From Gemmataceae bacterium (GTDB lineage: Bacteria > Planctomycetota > Planctomycetia > Gemmatales > Gemmataceae), in the NCBI GenBank assembly GCA_028288765.1, contig JAQGHQ010000271.1:1-64000 (forward strand): DNA of 64,000 nucleotides, read 5' to 3'. Made by a program: the position numbers and the translations under genes. The notes beneath the pieces were generated by a model. It was not told where the DNA came from and made no database searches. It saw only the letters and a program-made list of their open reading frames with translations. This document shows, in pieces, positions 1 through 9,325 of the stretch. Positions within the stretch are counted from its first letter, which is position 1. The number at the start of each line of letters is the position of its first letter.

Positions 1-1
1 G

Positions 2-199
2 GTCCGGGTCCTGGTCGGCCGGCACGACTTCCTGACGCCCGAGCAGGAGGCAGAAACTGACCGGCAGGTCCTGCGGGCCCGGGCCGCGCAGGCGGAGCTG
101 GAGGCGACCGAGACGGCGCTGCGGAAGATCGGCCGGTTCCAGTGGAAGGCCCGGCAGATGGCGGAGAAGCGGCTGGAAACCGGGACTGCCCGGAAGTGA
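2..199 (+). CDS. C-terminal end of an unidentified protein (partial)
   Basis: An open frame enters from the left edge and runs 65 codons to a TGA at 197-199. The visible residues are dominated by Glu, Ala, Arg, Gln and Leu in a heptad-like pattern, so the end of the protein is probably an amphipathic helix or coiled coil. It finishes with a basic stretch ending Arg-Lys. No family signature is visible and no function can be given. Codon use matches the downstream genes, which supports it being coding. Confidence 0.55.
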   Translation, partial: VRVLVGRHDFLTPEQEAETDRQVLRARAAQAELEATETALRKIGRFQWKARQMAEKRLETGTARK

Positions 200-340
200 T
201 ACGGCCGATGGCGGTCGCGCCCCGGGCGGAACGTCATTCGCCCGGGGCGCCGACGTACCAGAGCGTTGATGATCGGTGTGGTCATGTTGCGGAGCCGCAC
301 CCGGAACGCATGAAGAGATAAGGGAGTTACGTCGGATTAC

Positions 341-407
341 CGGGAATAGGCCTATTTCTATTTTATCAGTAAAATATCATAATAATACGATGATCAATCA
401 TCACCGG
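341..407. promoter_or_regulatory. AT-rich island upstream of the kinase/propeller gene
   Basis: In a window that is otherwise strongly GC-rich, this stretch is mostly A and T. It contains runs such as TATTTTATCAG and ATAATAATACG, and an imperfect palindrome GATGATCAATCATC at about 390-403. It sits 350 bases upstream of the next start codon in a 555-base gap, where a promoter or a bound regulatory site is plausible. I cannot assign exact -35 and -10 boxes. The rest of the gap (200-340 and 408-754) shows nothing I can name. Confidence 0.3.
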
Positions 408-754
408 CCGAGCACCTGAGGCCGTGCATCGTTCGGCAACGAGACATTCTTAACGAATCTTAACTCATCAACTTGGTTATCTCGCCGGAAAGCACAGGCG
501 GGCTGGAGGTTCCGGAGGCGTTTTTGGGAGGCAAGCAACTGGTCTCGACCGGGTGGTATTACCTTCGAGTTCGGGGGGAAACGCACCACACGCTCGCCAG
601 CCCGATCAGTTACGCCCTTCTCATTTCTCGACCGACGGGCGCAATCACTTCCACCAGCCCGGTCGGGCTGGTATCATCATCACTTGCATTACTGAACCAA
701 TCAAACAACAACCCGTGCGATCGTGGTCCGCATCCCCGACGCCCCGGAGCTGCG

Positions 755-3700
755 ATGAACTGGCCCCTCCCCCAGGATTTCAACGAGGCCGTCCAGAACC
801 CGGCCAACTCCTTCTCCGACCCGGACCTGAAGGCCGGGCGGCCGGCGATCGGGGCCCAGGGACTGCCGCTCCCCCGGTCCGGGAACTTCGCCGACGTCTA
901 CCAGGTCCGCGGCCCGGACGGCCGCGACTGGGCGGCGAAGTGTTTCACCCGCCAGGTATTCGGGCTCGGGGAGCGGTACGCGAAGGTGGCCAAGGCACTG
1001 GCCGGCGCGAACCTCCCGTTCGGGGTCGGGTTCACATTCCTCCCCGAGGGGATTCTGGTCCGCGGGGAATGGCGGCCGGTGGTCAAGATGGAGTGGGTCG
1101 AGGGGTTCCTCCTGAACCAGTTCGTCCGGGACAACGCCGGCCGCCCGGGGACCCTGATCGCCATCGCCCAGATGTGGGGGAAGCTGTGCCGGCGGCTCCG
1201 GGAAGTCGGGATCGCCCACGGCGACCTCCAACACGGGAACGTCCTCCTCGTCCCCGGGGCCAGGCCCGGGGCGTTCAGCCTGAAGCTGATCGACTACGAC
1301 GGGATGTACACCCCCGCCCTGGCCAACACCCCGTCCGGGGAGGCCGGGCACCCGAACTTCCAGCACCCGGCCCGGATCTCGACCCGGGCGTACTCCCCGG
1401 ACCTGGACCGGTTCCCACACCTGGTCGTGGCGACCGCCCTGAAGGCCCTGGAAGTCTGCGGCCCGGCCGTGTGGGACCGGTACGACACCGGGGACAACCT
1501 GCTGTTCGTTGAGGACGACTTCCGGGCCCCGGCCAAGTCCCTGCTGATGCGAACGCTGTGGGACTCCGGGGACCCGGCGCTCCAGGCGCTGGTCGGACGG
1601 CTGGCGACGGCGTGCGGCAAGCCGATCCCGCGGACCCCGTGGCTCGACCAGATCGCCCCCGCCGGCCAGCCGATCCCGCTCGACGCGGAGGCCGCCCGGG
1701 ACGCCACGGCGGCCCTCGGGTTGGCCGCCCCGGTCGTGGCCGTCCCGGCGGAGGTGCCGCCGGCACCCGCGGAACCGGCCGCGACCGGCGGGGCGGAGGC
1801 GTTCGCCGGGCTGGATCTGGATGACTCCGAGCCAACCCCGCCGAAGGCCGCCGCCCGGAGGGTCGGCACCCGCGTCCTGGAGCTGGAGACGCCGGAGCCG
1901 GCCCGGAATCCCGGCACCCGCCGGACGGGGACCCGGGAGCTGGAACCGGAGCCGAGAAAGAAGTCGCGGGCTCTGATTATCGGAGTCGTGGCCGGGGTGG
2001 TGCTCCTGGCCGGCGCCGGGGTCGGTGGGGTGCTCCTGCTTGGCGGGAAGAAGTCGACCGAGACGGCCCAGGCTGGGAGGCCTGAGGACCCGAAACAGGA
2101 CCAGCCGAACCCGCAGCCGGCCTCCGGCTCGAAACAACCGAAAGACCCGGACCCAGGAACCCCGACCCGACCGACCCCGATGCCGGTTAACCCGGGCGGG
2201 ACCGGGGGAGAAGATCCCCCGAATATCAACCCAGCTCCGACACCCAAGAACCCGGGCCCGCTCGGGCAGCTCGACGTCAAAAAACGGTGGACGGCCAACG
2301 TGCCCGCCGGGGTCTTTGGTCACCTGGCGTTCGACCGGGACGGCCGGGGAGTGGTGGTCGGGTCGTCCGCCAAGAGCAGCCCGGTCCTCGCCTTTCGGTC
2401 CGAAGACGGGGCCCGTCTCCCCGGGTTCGCCGGACACGCCGGCGCGGTCCACGGTCTCGTCGGCCTGGACCGCGCGCGGATCGCCTCGTACGACGCGGCC
2501 AACCCGCGGGCGGCGACGGTGTGGGACGTGCAGACCGGTCAGTCGACCGGCCAGATCCCGTTCCCACCTTGTCCCCCGCCCGCTCCCCCGCCCGGCGGCG
2601 GGACGGTCGGGCTTGCCCGGGGGTTCGTCTCGCCGGACGGCCGCTACGCCGCCACCTCGGGGCCGGGGACATTCCGCCTGGAGGAGGAGAAGAAGGTCTT
2701 CGAGCCCGGTCCGTTCCGGGTGGCCGAGGTCGCGACCGGGAAGGTCGTTCTGGCGACCGACTGGCTGGACGGGCGGGTCTTCTTTACGGCCGATTCGTCC
2801 CGGATCTTGCTCGCCGAAAATGGCGGCCGGTTCCGGTGGTTCCAGCTCCCGTCCGGCCAGTCCGACGGGGAGTGGCGGTTTCCGGGATCGACCTTACCCG
2901 ACCCCCAACTGGTGAACTGGACGATCGACGTGTCCGGGGACGGCGGGGTGATCCTTTATTCCGGCCCGACTCCCGCGAAGGGGGGCGGGGTGTTCGCCCT
3001 GGACGGGCGGACCGGGAAGGTCATCCGGGACTTCGGGACGAGGTGTCACATCCGGTTGGGGGCCGTGTCCCCGGACGGCCGGCTGGTCGCGGCGGCCCGG
3101 AAGGACGTCCCCCCGGACGGCGTGCCGGTCGTCGACCTCGTCGACCTCGTCGACAACCGGCAGACCGCGATCCGCCTCGACCTCGGGAGTTCGAGCACGG
3201 CGGTCCCGGCGTTCTCGCCCGACGGCCGCGCGCTGGCCCTCCACCAGGGCCAGAAACTGTTGATGGTCGACATCGACGGACGGCTGGTCGCCGCCGGGCC
3301 GAAGCCGAAGGACCCGGTGGTGGTGCCCCCGACGCAGAAGCCGGACCCGAAGCCCCGCGACCCGATCGAGCTCAAGCCCCGCTGGACGTTCGAGACCAAC
3401 GAAAACGGAAACCCCGTGCTGGCGATCGATCCGGAGACCGAATCCGTTTACATCGGGTCGACCGTCCTCCATCTCCGGACCGGGGCGACCCGACCGGGTT
3501 TCGAAGGGGTCGGCCAGTTCTCGCGGATCGAAGCCTACCCGCTCGATCGAGGTCGGGTTGCGACCCACGGCCGAGGCGACCCGGTGATCCGGGTGTGGGT
3601 CGCAAAGACCGGCCGGCCGGCGCCGAAAACGCCCCAGATCGCAGTCCCCCCAATCCCCGGGGACGGGTTGAACAACAGTGTCAACCTGTCCCCTAACGGC

Positions 3701-5704
3701 CGCTACCTGGTGGTCTCCAGCTTCGGCCGGTACGTGAACGGGGTCCGTCTCGACGCGCCGGTCCAGGTGTTCGACACGACCACCGGAAAACCTCTCCTGA
3801 AACTCGATTGGAAGGGCGGAACGAGCCACTTCACGACCGACTCGTCGCGCCTCCTGCTCGCCGAGACCGTTGGCCGGTTCCGGTGGTTCAAACTTCCAAC
3901 CGGTCAGCCGGACGGGGAGTGGTCGTTCGAGCCCCCCGTGCCAGGCTTTCCCCACCAGGTCACCGGGATGTCCGGGGACGGGCGCGTGCTGGGGTATACC
4001 GGCAGCGGCAAGGACAGGAATCCCCAGAGTCGAGGTGCCTTCGTACTCGACGGAAAGAGCGGGCAGGTTCTCTTTCCGTGTCCGAGCTTTGCCAACTCGC
4101 CGGTACGGGTCTCGGCCGATGGTCGGTTGGCCGCTTACTGGCGAACCCGGACCGCGACCGACGACATGTACGAGGTGGCGGTGGTGGCGACCGGGGCGGT
4201 CGTCGCCCGGGCGGCCGCGCCGTTCGACCCGACCAAGGTCTCGACGAGGCGATATGCCGTGTCCCCGGACGGGCGGCATTTCGCCCTTTACGACTCCGTC
4301 GAGAAAAAGGGCTACCTGTTCGACCTCCCCGCCGGCGGGCCGGCCGGCCCGACTCCGGCCGGCCCGGCCGTCGCCCGCGCCCCGGTGCCGACCGACGACG
4401 CCCTGGAGAAGGCCCACAAGATCGTTCGGGAGGCGCTCAAGGAGGACTTCGCCCGGAAGCAACCGGCCGAGAAGAAACTGCTCGCCCAGAAGCTCATGAC
4501 CCTGGCCGACGAAACCCCGGACGACCCCGCCGGCCGGTACATCATGCTCCGGGAGGCCGGGGACCTGGCCGTCGAGGCGGGCGACCCGGCCCTCGCCGCC
4601 GCGGCGGTCGACGGGCTGGCCCGGTGGTACGAGGTCGACGCCCTGGGGCTGAAGGCGACCGCCCTGGAGAAACTCTCGGCCGGGTCGACCGGCCCGGCCG
4701 CGCTGCGGGCCGTGTACGATGCGGCCGCCGCCGCGGCCGACGCCGCCTTCGGGACCGAGGACTACGCCGCGGCCGCGCGGTTCGCCGCGGTCGCCGGGGC
4801 CGCGTCCCGCAAGGGGAGCCTGGGCCTGCCGTTGACCCAGGACATGGACCTGCTGGCCGCCCAGGCGAAGAAGTGGGCGGACGGACTGGCCGCGATCAAG
4901 CCCGCCCGGGAGGCGCTGAAAACCGCCCCCGACGACCCCGCCGCCAACCTCGCCGTCGGCCGCTACCGGTGCTTCGTCCAGGGGAAGTGGGAGGAGGGAC
5001 TGAAGCACCTGGCGAAGGGCAGCCACCCGGGCCTGAAAGCCGCCGCCGAGGCGGACCTGGCCGCCCAGGCCGGGACCGCGGACCTGAAGGTCGCGGACGC
5101 CTGGCGGGAGTACGCCGCGGCCGCCCCGGAGGCCGACAAGTGGGCGGCCGACGGACGGGGCCGGTACTGGGACGTGCGCGTGGCCGCCGGGCTGACCGGG
5201 CTGTCCAAAGCCAAGGCCGAGGCCCGGCTCGGGTTCACCGCCGGGGGAATCGCGTACCGCCCGGGGCTGCTGGCCGAACTCCAGTCCCGGCAGGGGGGCG
5301 TCGTGAAGGTGAAGAAGACCCGGGTCGACCCGACCCTCGACTTCGCCACGGCCTCGTTCGCCGACCCGACTGCCGGCGCGGCCGAGGTGACCGCGAAGTG
5401 GACCGGGGCGGTCGTCCCACCGCGGGGCGGGCTGTACAAGCTGACGGCCGACAGCAACGACCCGGTCCGGGTCCGGGTGGACGGGAAGGTGGTGATCGAC
5501 ACCACGATCAAGGGGGCCGGTCGACCGGAGGCGACGGTCCTCCTCGCGGAGCGGCCGACGTCGGTCGTGGTCGACTACACCGCGCCCAACGCGGCAGCTC
5601 ATGCCCTCAAGCTGAGATGGGCGCCCCACGGAGGCGACGACGAACCGGTCCCGGCGGAGTGCCTGTTCCACGACCAGAAGGCCGAGGCCGCGAGCGGGAA
5701 GTAG
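755..5704 (+). CDS. Giant protein kinase-like / beta-propeller / PA14 membrane protein
   Basis: This 1649-residue protein begins with a protein-kinase-like domain (about 35-290). Lys62 lies in an AAK motif, the catalytic loop reads HGDLQHGN (Asp157, Asn162), and DYDGM (Asp180) stands in place of DFG, so the key catalytic residues are present. A Pro/Ala-rich linker leads to one hydrophobic segment (about 404-431). Beyond it lie a Pro-rich spacer, a WD40/propeller-like region (about 505-1190), an Ala-rich helical region, and a C-terminal PA14-like beta domain (about 1490-1649). The expected topology is kinase inside and sensor outside the cytoplasmic membrane. The ATG at 755 is preferred because GGAG lies just upstream and the kinase domain follows directly; the frame is open further upstream from a TTG at 473. 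The propeller region is an internal duplication (see findings). The substrate is unknown. Confidence 0.85.
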   Translation: MNWPLPQDFNEAVQNPANSFSDPDLKAGRPAIGAQGLPLPRSGNFADVYQVRGPDGRDWAAKCFTRQVFGLGERYAKVAKALAGANLPFGVGFTFLPEGILVRGEWRPVVKMEWVEGFLLNQFVRDNAGRPGTLIAIAQMWGKLCRRLREVGIAHGDLQHGNVLLVPGARPGAFSLKLIDYDGMYTPALANTPSGEAGHPNFQHPARISTRAYSPDLDRFPHLVVATALKALEVCGPAVWDRYDTGDNLLFVEDDFRAPAKSLLMRTLWDSGDPALQALVGRLATACGKPIPRTPWLDQIAPAGQPIPLDAEAARDATAALGLAAPVVAVPAEVPPAPAEPAATGGAEAFAGLDLDDSEPTPPKAAARRVGTRVLELETPEPARNPGTRRTGTRELEPEPRKKSRALIIGVVAGVVLLAGAGVGGVLLLGGKKSTETAQAGRPEDPKQDQPNPQPASGSKQPKDPDPGTPTRPTPMPVNPGGTGGEDPPNINPAPTPKNPGPLGQLDVKKRWTANVPAGVFGHLAFDRDGRGVVVGSSAKSSPVLAFRSEDGARLPGFAGHAGAVHGLVGLDRARIASYDAANPRAATVWDVQTGQSTGQIPFPPCPPPAPPPGGGTVGLARGFVSPDGRYAATSGPGTFRLEEEKKVFEPGPFRVAEVATGKVVLATDWLDGRVFFTADSSRILLAENGGRFRWFQLPSGQSDGEWRFPGSTLPDPQLVNWTIDVSGDGGVILYSGPTPAKGGGVFALDGRTGKVIRDFGTRCHIRLGAVSPDGRLVAAARKDVPPDGVPVVDLVDLVDNRQTAIRLDLGSSSTAVPAFSPDGRALALHQGQKLLMVDIDGRLVAAGPKPKDPVVVPPTQKPDPKPRDPIELKPRWTFETNENGNPVLAIDPETESVYIGSTVLHLRTGATRPGFEGVGQFSRIEAYPLDRGRVATHGRGDPVIRVWVAKTGRPAPKTPQIAVPPIPGDGLNNSVNLSPNGRYLVVSSFGRYVNGVRLDAPVQVFDTTTGKPLLKLDWKGGTSHFTTDSSRLLLAETVGRFRWFKLPTGQPDGEWSFEPPVPGFPHQVTGMSGDGRVLGYTGSGKDRNPQSRGAFVLDGKSGQVLFPCPSFANSPVRVSADGRLAAYWRTRTATDDMYEVAVVATGAVVARAAAPFDPTKVSTRRYAVSPDGRHFALYDSVEKKGYLFDLPAGGPAGPTPAGPAVARAPVPTDDALEKAHKIVREALKEDFARKQPAEKKLLAQKLMTLADETPDDPAGRYIMLREAGDLAVEAGDPALAAAAVDGLARWYEVDALGLKATALEKLSAGSTGPAALRAVYDAAAAAADAAFGTEDYAAAARFAAVAGAASRKGSLGLPLTQDMDLLAAQAKKWADGLAAIKPAREALKTAPDDPAANLAVGRYRCFVQGKWEEGLKHLAKGSHPGLKAAAEADLAAQAGTADLKVADAWREYAAAAPEADKWAADGRGRYWDVRVAAGLTGLSKAKAEARLGFTAGGIAYRPGLLAELQSRQGGVVKVKKTRVDPTLDFATASFADPTAGAAEVTAKWTGAVVPPRGGLYKLTADSNDPVRVRVDGKVVIDTTIKGAGRPEATVLLAERPTSVVVDYTAPNAAAHALKLRWAPHGGDDEPVPAECLFHDQKAEAASGK

Positions 5705-5755
5705 GGTTATCTGCCGCCGGAACGCGGCCGGCCGCTCGCCGTCATCCGGCCCCGT

Positions 5756-5761
5756 TATACT
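5756..5761 (+). promoter_or_regulatory. Candidate -10 box upstream of the sensor kinase
   Basis: TATACT lies 53 bases before the start codon of the histidine kinase, in the short gap after the giant kinase gene. It matches a sigma-70-type -10 element. No good -35 hexamer is visible at the usual spacing, so this is only a candidate. Confidence 0.3.
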
Positions 5762-5814
5762 GGAATGGAGCTGTCCCCGATGGGCGGCCCGGTCCGGCGT
5801 AACGGGGTCCGACG

Positions 5815-7329
5815 ATGAAGCAGTTCCTGTTCGGCCGGTACTCCGCGCCGTTCGTCGCCCTCGGCGGGCTGGTCGCGGGCGCGTGCCTGGCCAGTACCTG
5901 GTACATCAACCGGCTCCAGTCCGACCTCGCCCGGGCCGTCCGGCACGACGTCGCCCGGCTGGAGGCCGCCGAGGAGCTCCAGATCGGGCTCCGCCAGCTC
6001 CGGTTCCATACCGTGATGGCCGCCGCCGCTCCGTCCGCGGCCCGGCAGAACCTGGTGGACGACGACCGCCAGCTGGTCGCCGCCGCCCTGGCCGCCGCCC
6101 GTCTCGAGTGCGACGCCGGGGGGGACCTCCGGCTGCTCGGGGCGATCGAGCACGGGTATCTCGAGTACGAGGCCGGGCTCGCGGCCGACACCCCGACCAG
6201 CCCGCCCACCCCGACCAACGACAGCCTGATCCGGTGGGCCGACGCCCACCCGGTGCGGGGGCTGCTCGCCCCGTGCCGGGCCCTGGCCGACCGGCAGCGG
6301 GAGCGGATGGCCGACAGCCTGGCGCGGAGCGAGACCCAGACCACCTGGGCCGGCCGGGTGCTGCTCGGGCTCGGGCTGGTTGGCGCGCTCGGCGGGCTCG
6401 TAAGCGGGTACGCCACCGCCCGCGGGCTGACCCGCCGGGCCGCCCGGCTGTCGGTCCGCGTCCAGGCCGTTCACGCCCAGCTCGACCAGGAGGTCGGGGC
6501 GATGACGGTTGAAGCCCCGGGTCACCCGGGCGACGTGGACGAACAGCTCGACCGGGTGGTCGGGCGGGTGAAGGAGGTGTGCCAGCGGCTCCAGGAGCAG
6601 GAGCGGGACCTGCTCCGGGCCGAGCAGCTGGCCGCGGTGGGGCATCTCGCCGCCGGGGTGGCCCACGAGGTCCGTAACCCGCTCACCGGCATCAAGTTCC
6701 TGGTCGAAGCCGCCCTCCGCCCGGCGAACCCGACCCCGCTCACCGCCGAGGATCTCCAGCTGATCCGCCACGAGCTCGTCCGGATCGAGCGGACCGTCGA
6801 CGCCCTCCTCGACTACGCCCGGACGCCCCCGCCCGACCGCCGCCGGCACGACCTGCGGGACCTGGTGGCCGAAGCCGCCGCCACCGCCCGCGGCCGGGCC
6901 GAGGCGAAGCCGGTCGCCCTCCGGGTCGTCGCGCCCCCCGGCCCGGTCCCGGCCGCCGTCGACCGCGACCAGCTCCGGTCCCTGCTCACCAACCTGCTGT
7001 TCAACGCGATCGACGCGGCCCCGCCCGGTGGCGAGGTCGGGGTCCGGGCCGGGACCGGCCCGGACGGGACGCCGACGGTGGAGGTGACCGACACGGGCCG
7101 GGGAATCGACCCCGCAATCGCGGGCCGGCTGTTCACCCCGTTCGCCACCACCAAGCCGACCGGGACCGGGCTCGGGCTGACGATCGCCCGGCGGATCGCC
7201 CGGGACCACGGGGGCACCCTCACCGCCGCCAACCGCCCGGAAGGCGGGGCGCGGTTCACACTGACCTTGCCGGCAGAGAGTAGGAATGACTCGGGAATGA
7301 CGAATGCCCCACCAATGACCCACCAATGA
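5815..7329 (+). CDS. NtrB-like membrane sensor histidine kinase
   Basis: A 504-residue two-component sensor. An N-terminal membrane helix (about 13-30) and a second (about 180-205) enclose a roughly 150-residue helical periplasmic domain of the four-helix-bundle type. Next come a HAMP-like/coiled linker, a HisKA domain with phospho-acceptor His284 in AHEVRNPLTG, and a HATPase domain with DTGRGID and GTGLGL boxes. The next gene encodes a sigma-54 activator, so the pair resembles NtrBC, ZraSR or AtoSC systems. The signal is unknown. The RND efflux genes that follow are obvious candidate targets, but that is inference. The C-terminal codons run into a long palindrome that may affect expression of the regulator. 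Confidence 0.9.
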   Translation: MKQFLFGRYSAPFVALGGLVAGACLASTWYINRLQSDLARAVRHDVARLEAAEELQIGLRQLRFHTVMAAAAPSAARQNLVDDDRQLVAAALAAARLECDAGGDLRLLGAIEHGYLEYEAGLAADTPTSPPTPTNDSLIRWADAHPVRGLLAPCRALADRQRERMADSLARSETQTTWAGRVLLGLGLVGALGGLVSGYATARGLTRRAARLSVRVQAVHAQLDQEVGAMTVEAPGHPGDVDEQLDRVVGRVKEVCQRLQEQERDLLRAEQLAAVGHLAAGVAHEVRNPLTGIKFLVEAALRPANPTPLTAEDLQLIRHELVRIERTVDALLDYARTPPPDRRRHDLRDLVAEAAATARGRAEAKPVALRVVAPPGPVPAAVDRDQLRSLLTNLLFNAIDAAPPGGEVGVRAGTGPDGTPTVEVTDTGRGIDPAIAGRLFTPFATTKPTGTGLGLTIARRIARDHGGTLTAANRPEGGARFTLTLPAESRNDSGMTNAPPMTHQ

Positions 7330-7423
7330 CGAAGGGAAGAGTATGACGGGGTTCCGGACTCGGGTTCTTCCCTTCGTCATTGGTGGGTCATTGGTGGGGC
7401 ATTCGTCATTCCCGAGTCATTCC
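7283..7423. repeat. Perfect 58-bp inverted repeat (long hairpin) between sensor and regulator genes
   Basis: The left arm (7283-7340) and right arm (7366-7423) are perfect reverse complements over 58 bases, separated by a 25-base loop. The left arm covers the last codons and the stop of the histidine kinase; the right arm ends 29 bases before the regulator start codon. The arms contain several copies of AATGAC, including tandem CCACCAATGAC units. An RNA hairpin this long would be very stable and could reduce read-through into the regulator, or this could be a dispersed palindromic element. It lacks a T tract typical of intrinsic terminators. Confidence 0.95.
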
Positions 7424-7452
7424 CGAACATCAATCATGACGGGTGACCCCTG

Positions 7453-8901
7453 ATGCCGAAGCTCCTGGTCGTCGACGACGAACCGATCATCTGTCACTCG
7501 TTCCGCCGGGTGTTCGCGACCCCCGAGGTCGGGGTGCTGACCGCCGGGACGGTGGCCGAGGGGTGGCGGCGGGTCCAGCAGGACCGGCCGGACGTGATCG
7601 TCCTGGACCTCCAGCTCCCGGACGGGTCCGGGCTCGACCTGTTCGACCGGGTCCGGCAGGCCGACCCGAAGCGGCCGGTGATCCTGATCACCGCCCACGG
7701 GACGACCGAGACGGCGATCGAGGCGATGAAGCGGGGGGCGTTCGACTACCTGCCCAAGCCGATCGACCTGGAGGTGATGAGCAGCCTGCTCGGGCGGGCG
7801 TTCGAGGCCGCCAGGCTGATGCGGGAGCCGGCCGCCCTGCCCGACGACCCGGCCCCCGACCGGATCGTCGGCCGCACCCCGGTCGTACAGGAGATGTGCA
7901 AGCAGATCGGCCGGGTCGCCCCGCAGGACGTGAACGTCCTGATCCTCGGCGAGAGCGGGACCGGGAAGGAGCTGGTCGCCCGGGCCGTCTACACCCACAG
8001 CCGGCGGGCGGACAAGCCGTTCCTGGCGATCAACTGCGCGGCCATCCCGGAAAGTCTGGTCGAGAGCGAGCTGTTCGGGCACGAGCAGGGGGCGTTCACC
8101 GGGGCCGACCGCCGGCGGGTCGGACGGTTCGAGCAGTGCGGGGACGGGACGCTGCTGCTGGACGAGATCGGGGACATGCCCCTGGCCGTCCAGGCGAAGA
8201 TGCTCCGGCTGCTCCAGGAGCAGCGGTTCGAGCGGGTCGGCGGGAACCAGCCGATCAGCACCCGGGTCCGCGTGCTCGCCGCGACCAACCAGAACCTCGA
8301 TCAGCTGATCGCCGCCGGGAAGTTTCGGAACGACCTGTACTACCGGCTGAAGGTGGTCACGATCGAGGTGCCGCCCCTCCGCGACCGGCGGGACGACATC
8401 CCGGAGCTCGCCCACCACTTCCTGTTCCGGTACGCCCGCGAGGCGAACCGGGACGTCCGGGGGTTCACCCCGGAGGCCCTGGACTTGCTCCAGCGGGCCG
8501 ACTGGCCGGGGAACGTCCGCCAGCTTCAGAACTGCGTCCAGGCCGCGATCTACCAGACGGCCGGGCGGGTGATCCGGTCCACCGACTTACCGGGGTTATC
8601 GACATCGACCCCGGTCCCGGCCGGGGCCCCGGCCGCCGAGCCCCCGCCGGCCTTCGACCTGATCGCGACCATCGAGGCGATGCTGCGGGATGGGGAGAAA
8701 GACGTCCACGGGCGGGTGACCGCCCGGGTCGAGCGGGAACTGATCGCCCGGGCCCTGCGCCACACCCACGGGCACCAGGCCCAGGCGAGCGACCTGCTCG
8801 GGATCAATCGGACGACCCTCCGGCACAAGCTCCGGGAGCTGGGCATCACCCTGGACAAGGTTGTCGCCGACCGGGCGGAGGACGGGGACACGACCAGCTG
8901 A
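7453..8901 (+). CDS. NtrC-family sigma-54-dependent response regulator
   Basis: 482 residues with the classic three-part NtrC layout. The receiver domain has Asp52 in the VLDLQLPDG strand. The AAA+ domain carries Walker A GESGTGKE, the sigma-54 contact loop GAFTGA, and Walker B LLLDEIGD. The C-terminal Fis-type helix-turn-helix contains the segment ASDLLGINRTTLRHKL. It should be phosphorylated by the adjacent sensor and activate sigma-54 promoters by opening the polymerase complex. I looked for a TGGCAC-N5-TTGC element in front of the downstream efflux genes and found no convincing match, so its targets are unknown. The gene is separated from the sensor gene by the long hairpin. Confidence 0.93.
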   Translation: MPKLLVVDDEPIICHSFRRVFATPEVGVLTAGTVAEGWRRVQQDRPDVIVLDLQLPDGSGLDLFDRVRQADPKRPVILITAHGTTETAIEAMKRGAFDYLPKPIDLEVMSSLLGRAFEAARLMREPAALPDDPAPDRIVGRTPVVQEMCKQIGRVAPQDVNVLILGESGTGKELVARAVYTHSRRADKPFLAINCAAIPESLVESELFGHEQGAFTGADRRRVGRFEQCGDGTLLLDEIGDMPLAVQAKMLRLLQEQRFERVGGNQPISTRVRVLAATNQNLDQLIAAGKFRNDLYYRLKVVTIEVPPLRDRRDDIPELAHHFLFRYAREANRDVRGFTPEALDLLQRADWPGNVRQLQNCVQAAIYQTAGRVIRSTDLPGLSTSTPVPAGAPAAEPPPAFDLIATIEAMLRDGEKDVHGRVTARVERELIARALRHTHGHQAQASDLLGINRTTLRHKLRELGITLDKVVADRAEDGDTTS

Positions 8902-9325
8902 GCACCCCACGGCGGCCGAACCTCAGCGCGGATCAGTTACCCCCAGCGCCGGACTTGCCGCGGTCCGACGGGGCGATGACATTCTCTTCTGACCTGTCAT
9001 GCCGAGATCGCCCGACATCACCACCTCCGGCCGCCGACACGCGGTGAATCTGTGATCTCATCGCGCCGTGTGGTACTCAGGCCGGCGCGGTGAATTCCTC
9101 CCCGTCAAGATGACCCATTCCCCGTCGAGTCACTCCATGTACAGCGGCCCGGGCCGGTTCGTCCGTCCGGAGTGTTGGCATATCATCCTGGGATCTTTGG
9201 GGTTCCGCTGAAAGACTGCCCGGGTGACCGTGACCGGCATTCGACGTGCTGGGGTTTTACCCGAAGGCCCCGGCACAACTCTTTCTCCGTGAACGGGACC
9301 TTGTTGCCGGGAGCGGAGTACGTCC
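8902..9325. other. Intergenic region between regulator and efflux adaptor
   Basis: A 424-base gap. No coding sequence, clear promoter pair, terminator hairpin or repeat could be recognised. A sequence TTGGCATATCATCCTGG near 9176 begins like a sigma-54 promoter but lacks the GC dinucleotide of the -12 element. Confidence 0.4.

Noticed and set aside
701-5671. Long minus-strand open frames opposite the giant kinase (583 and 925 codons)
   Set aside because: They are Arg/Pro/Gly-rich shadows of a GC-rich gene in the other strand, without domains or ribosome-binding sites.
9170-9200. Sigma-54 promoter in front of the efflux adaptor
   Set aside because: TTGGCATATCATCCTGG has the -24 GG but not the required -12 GC.
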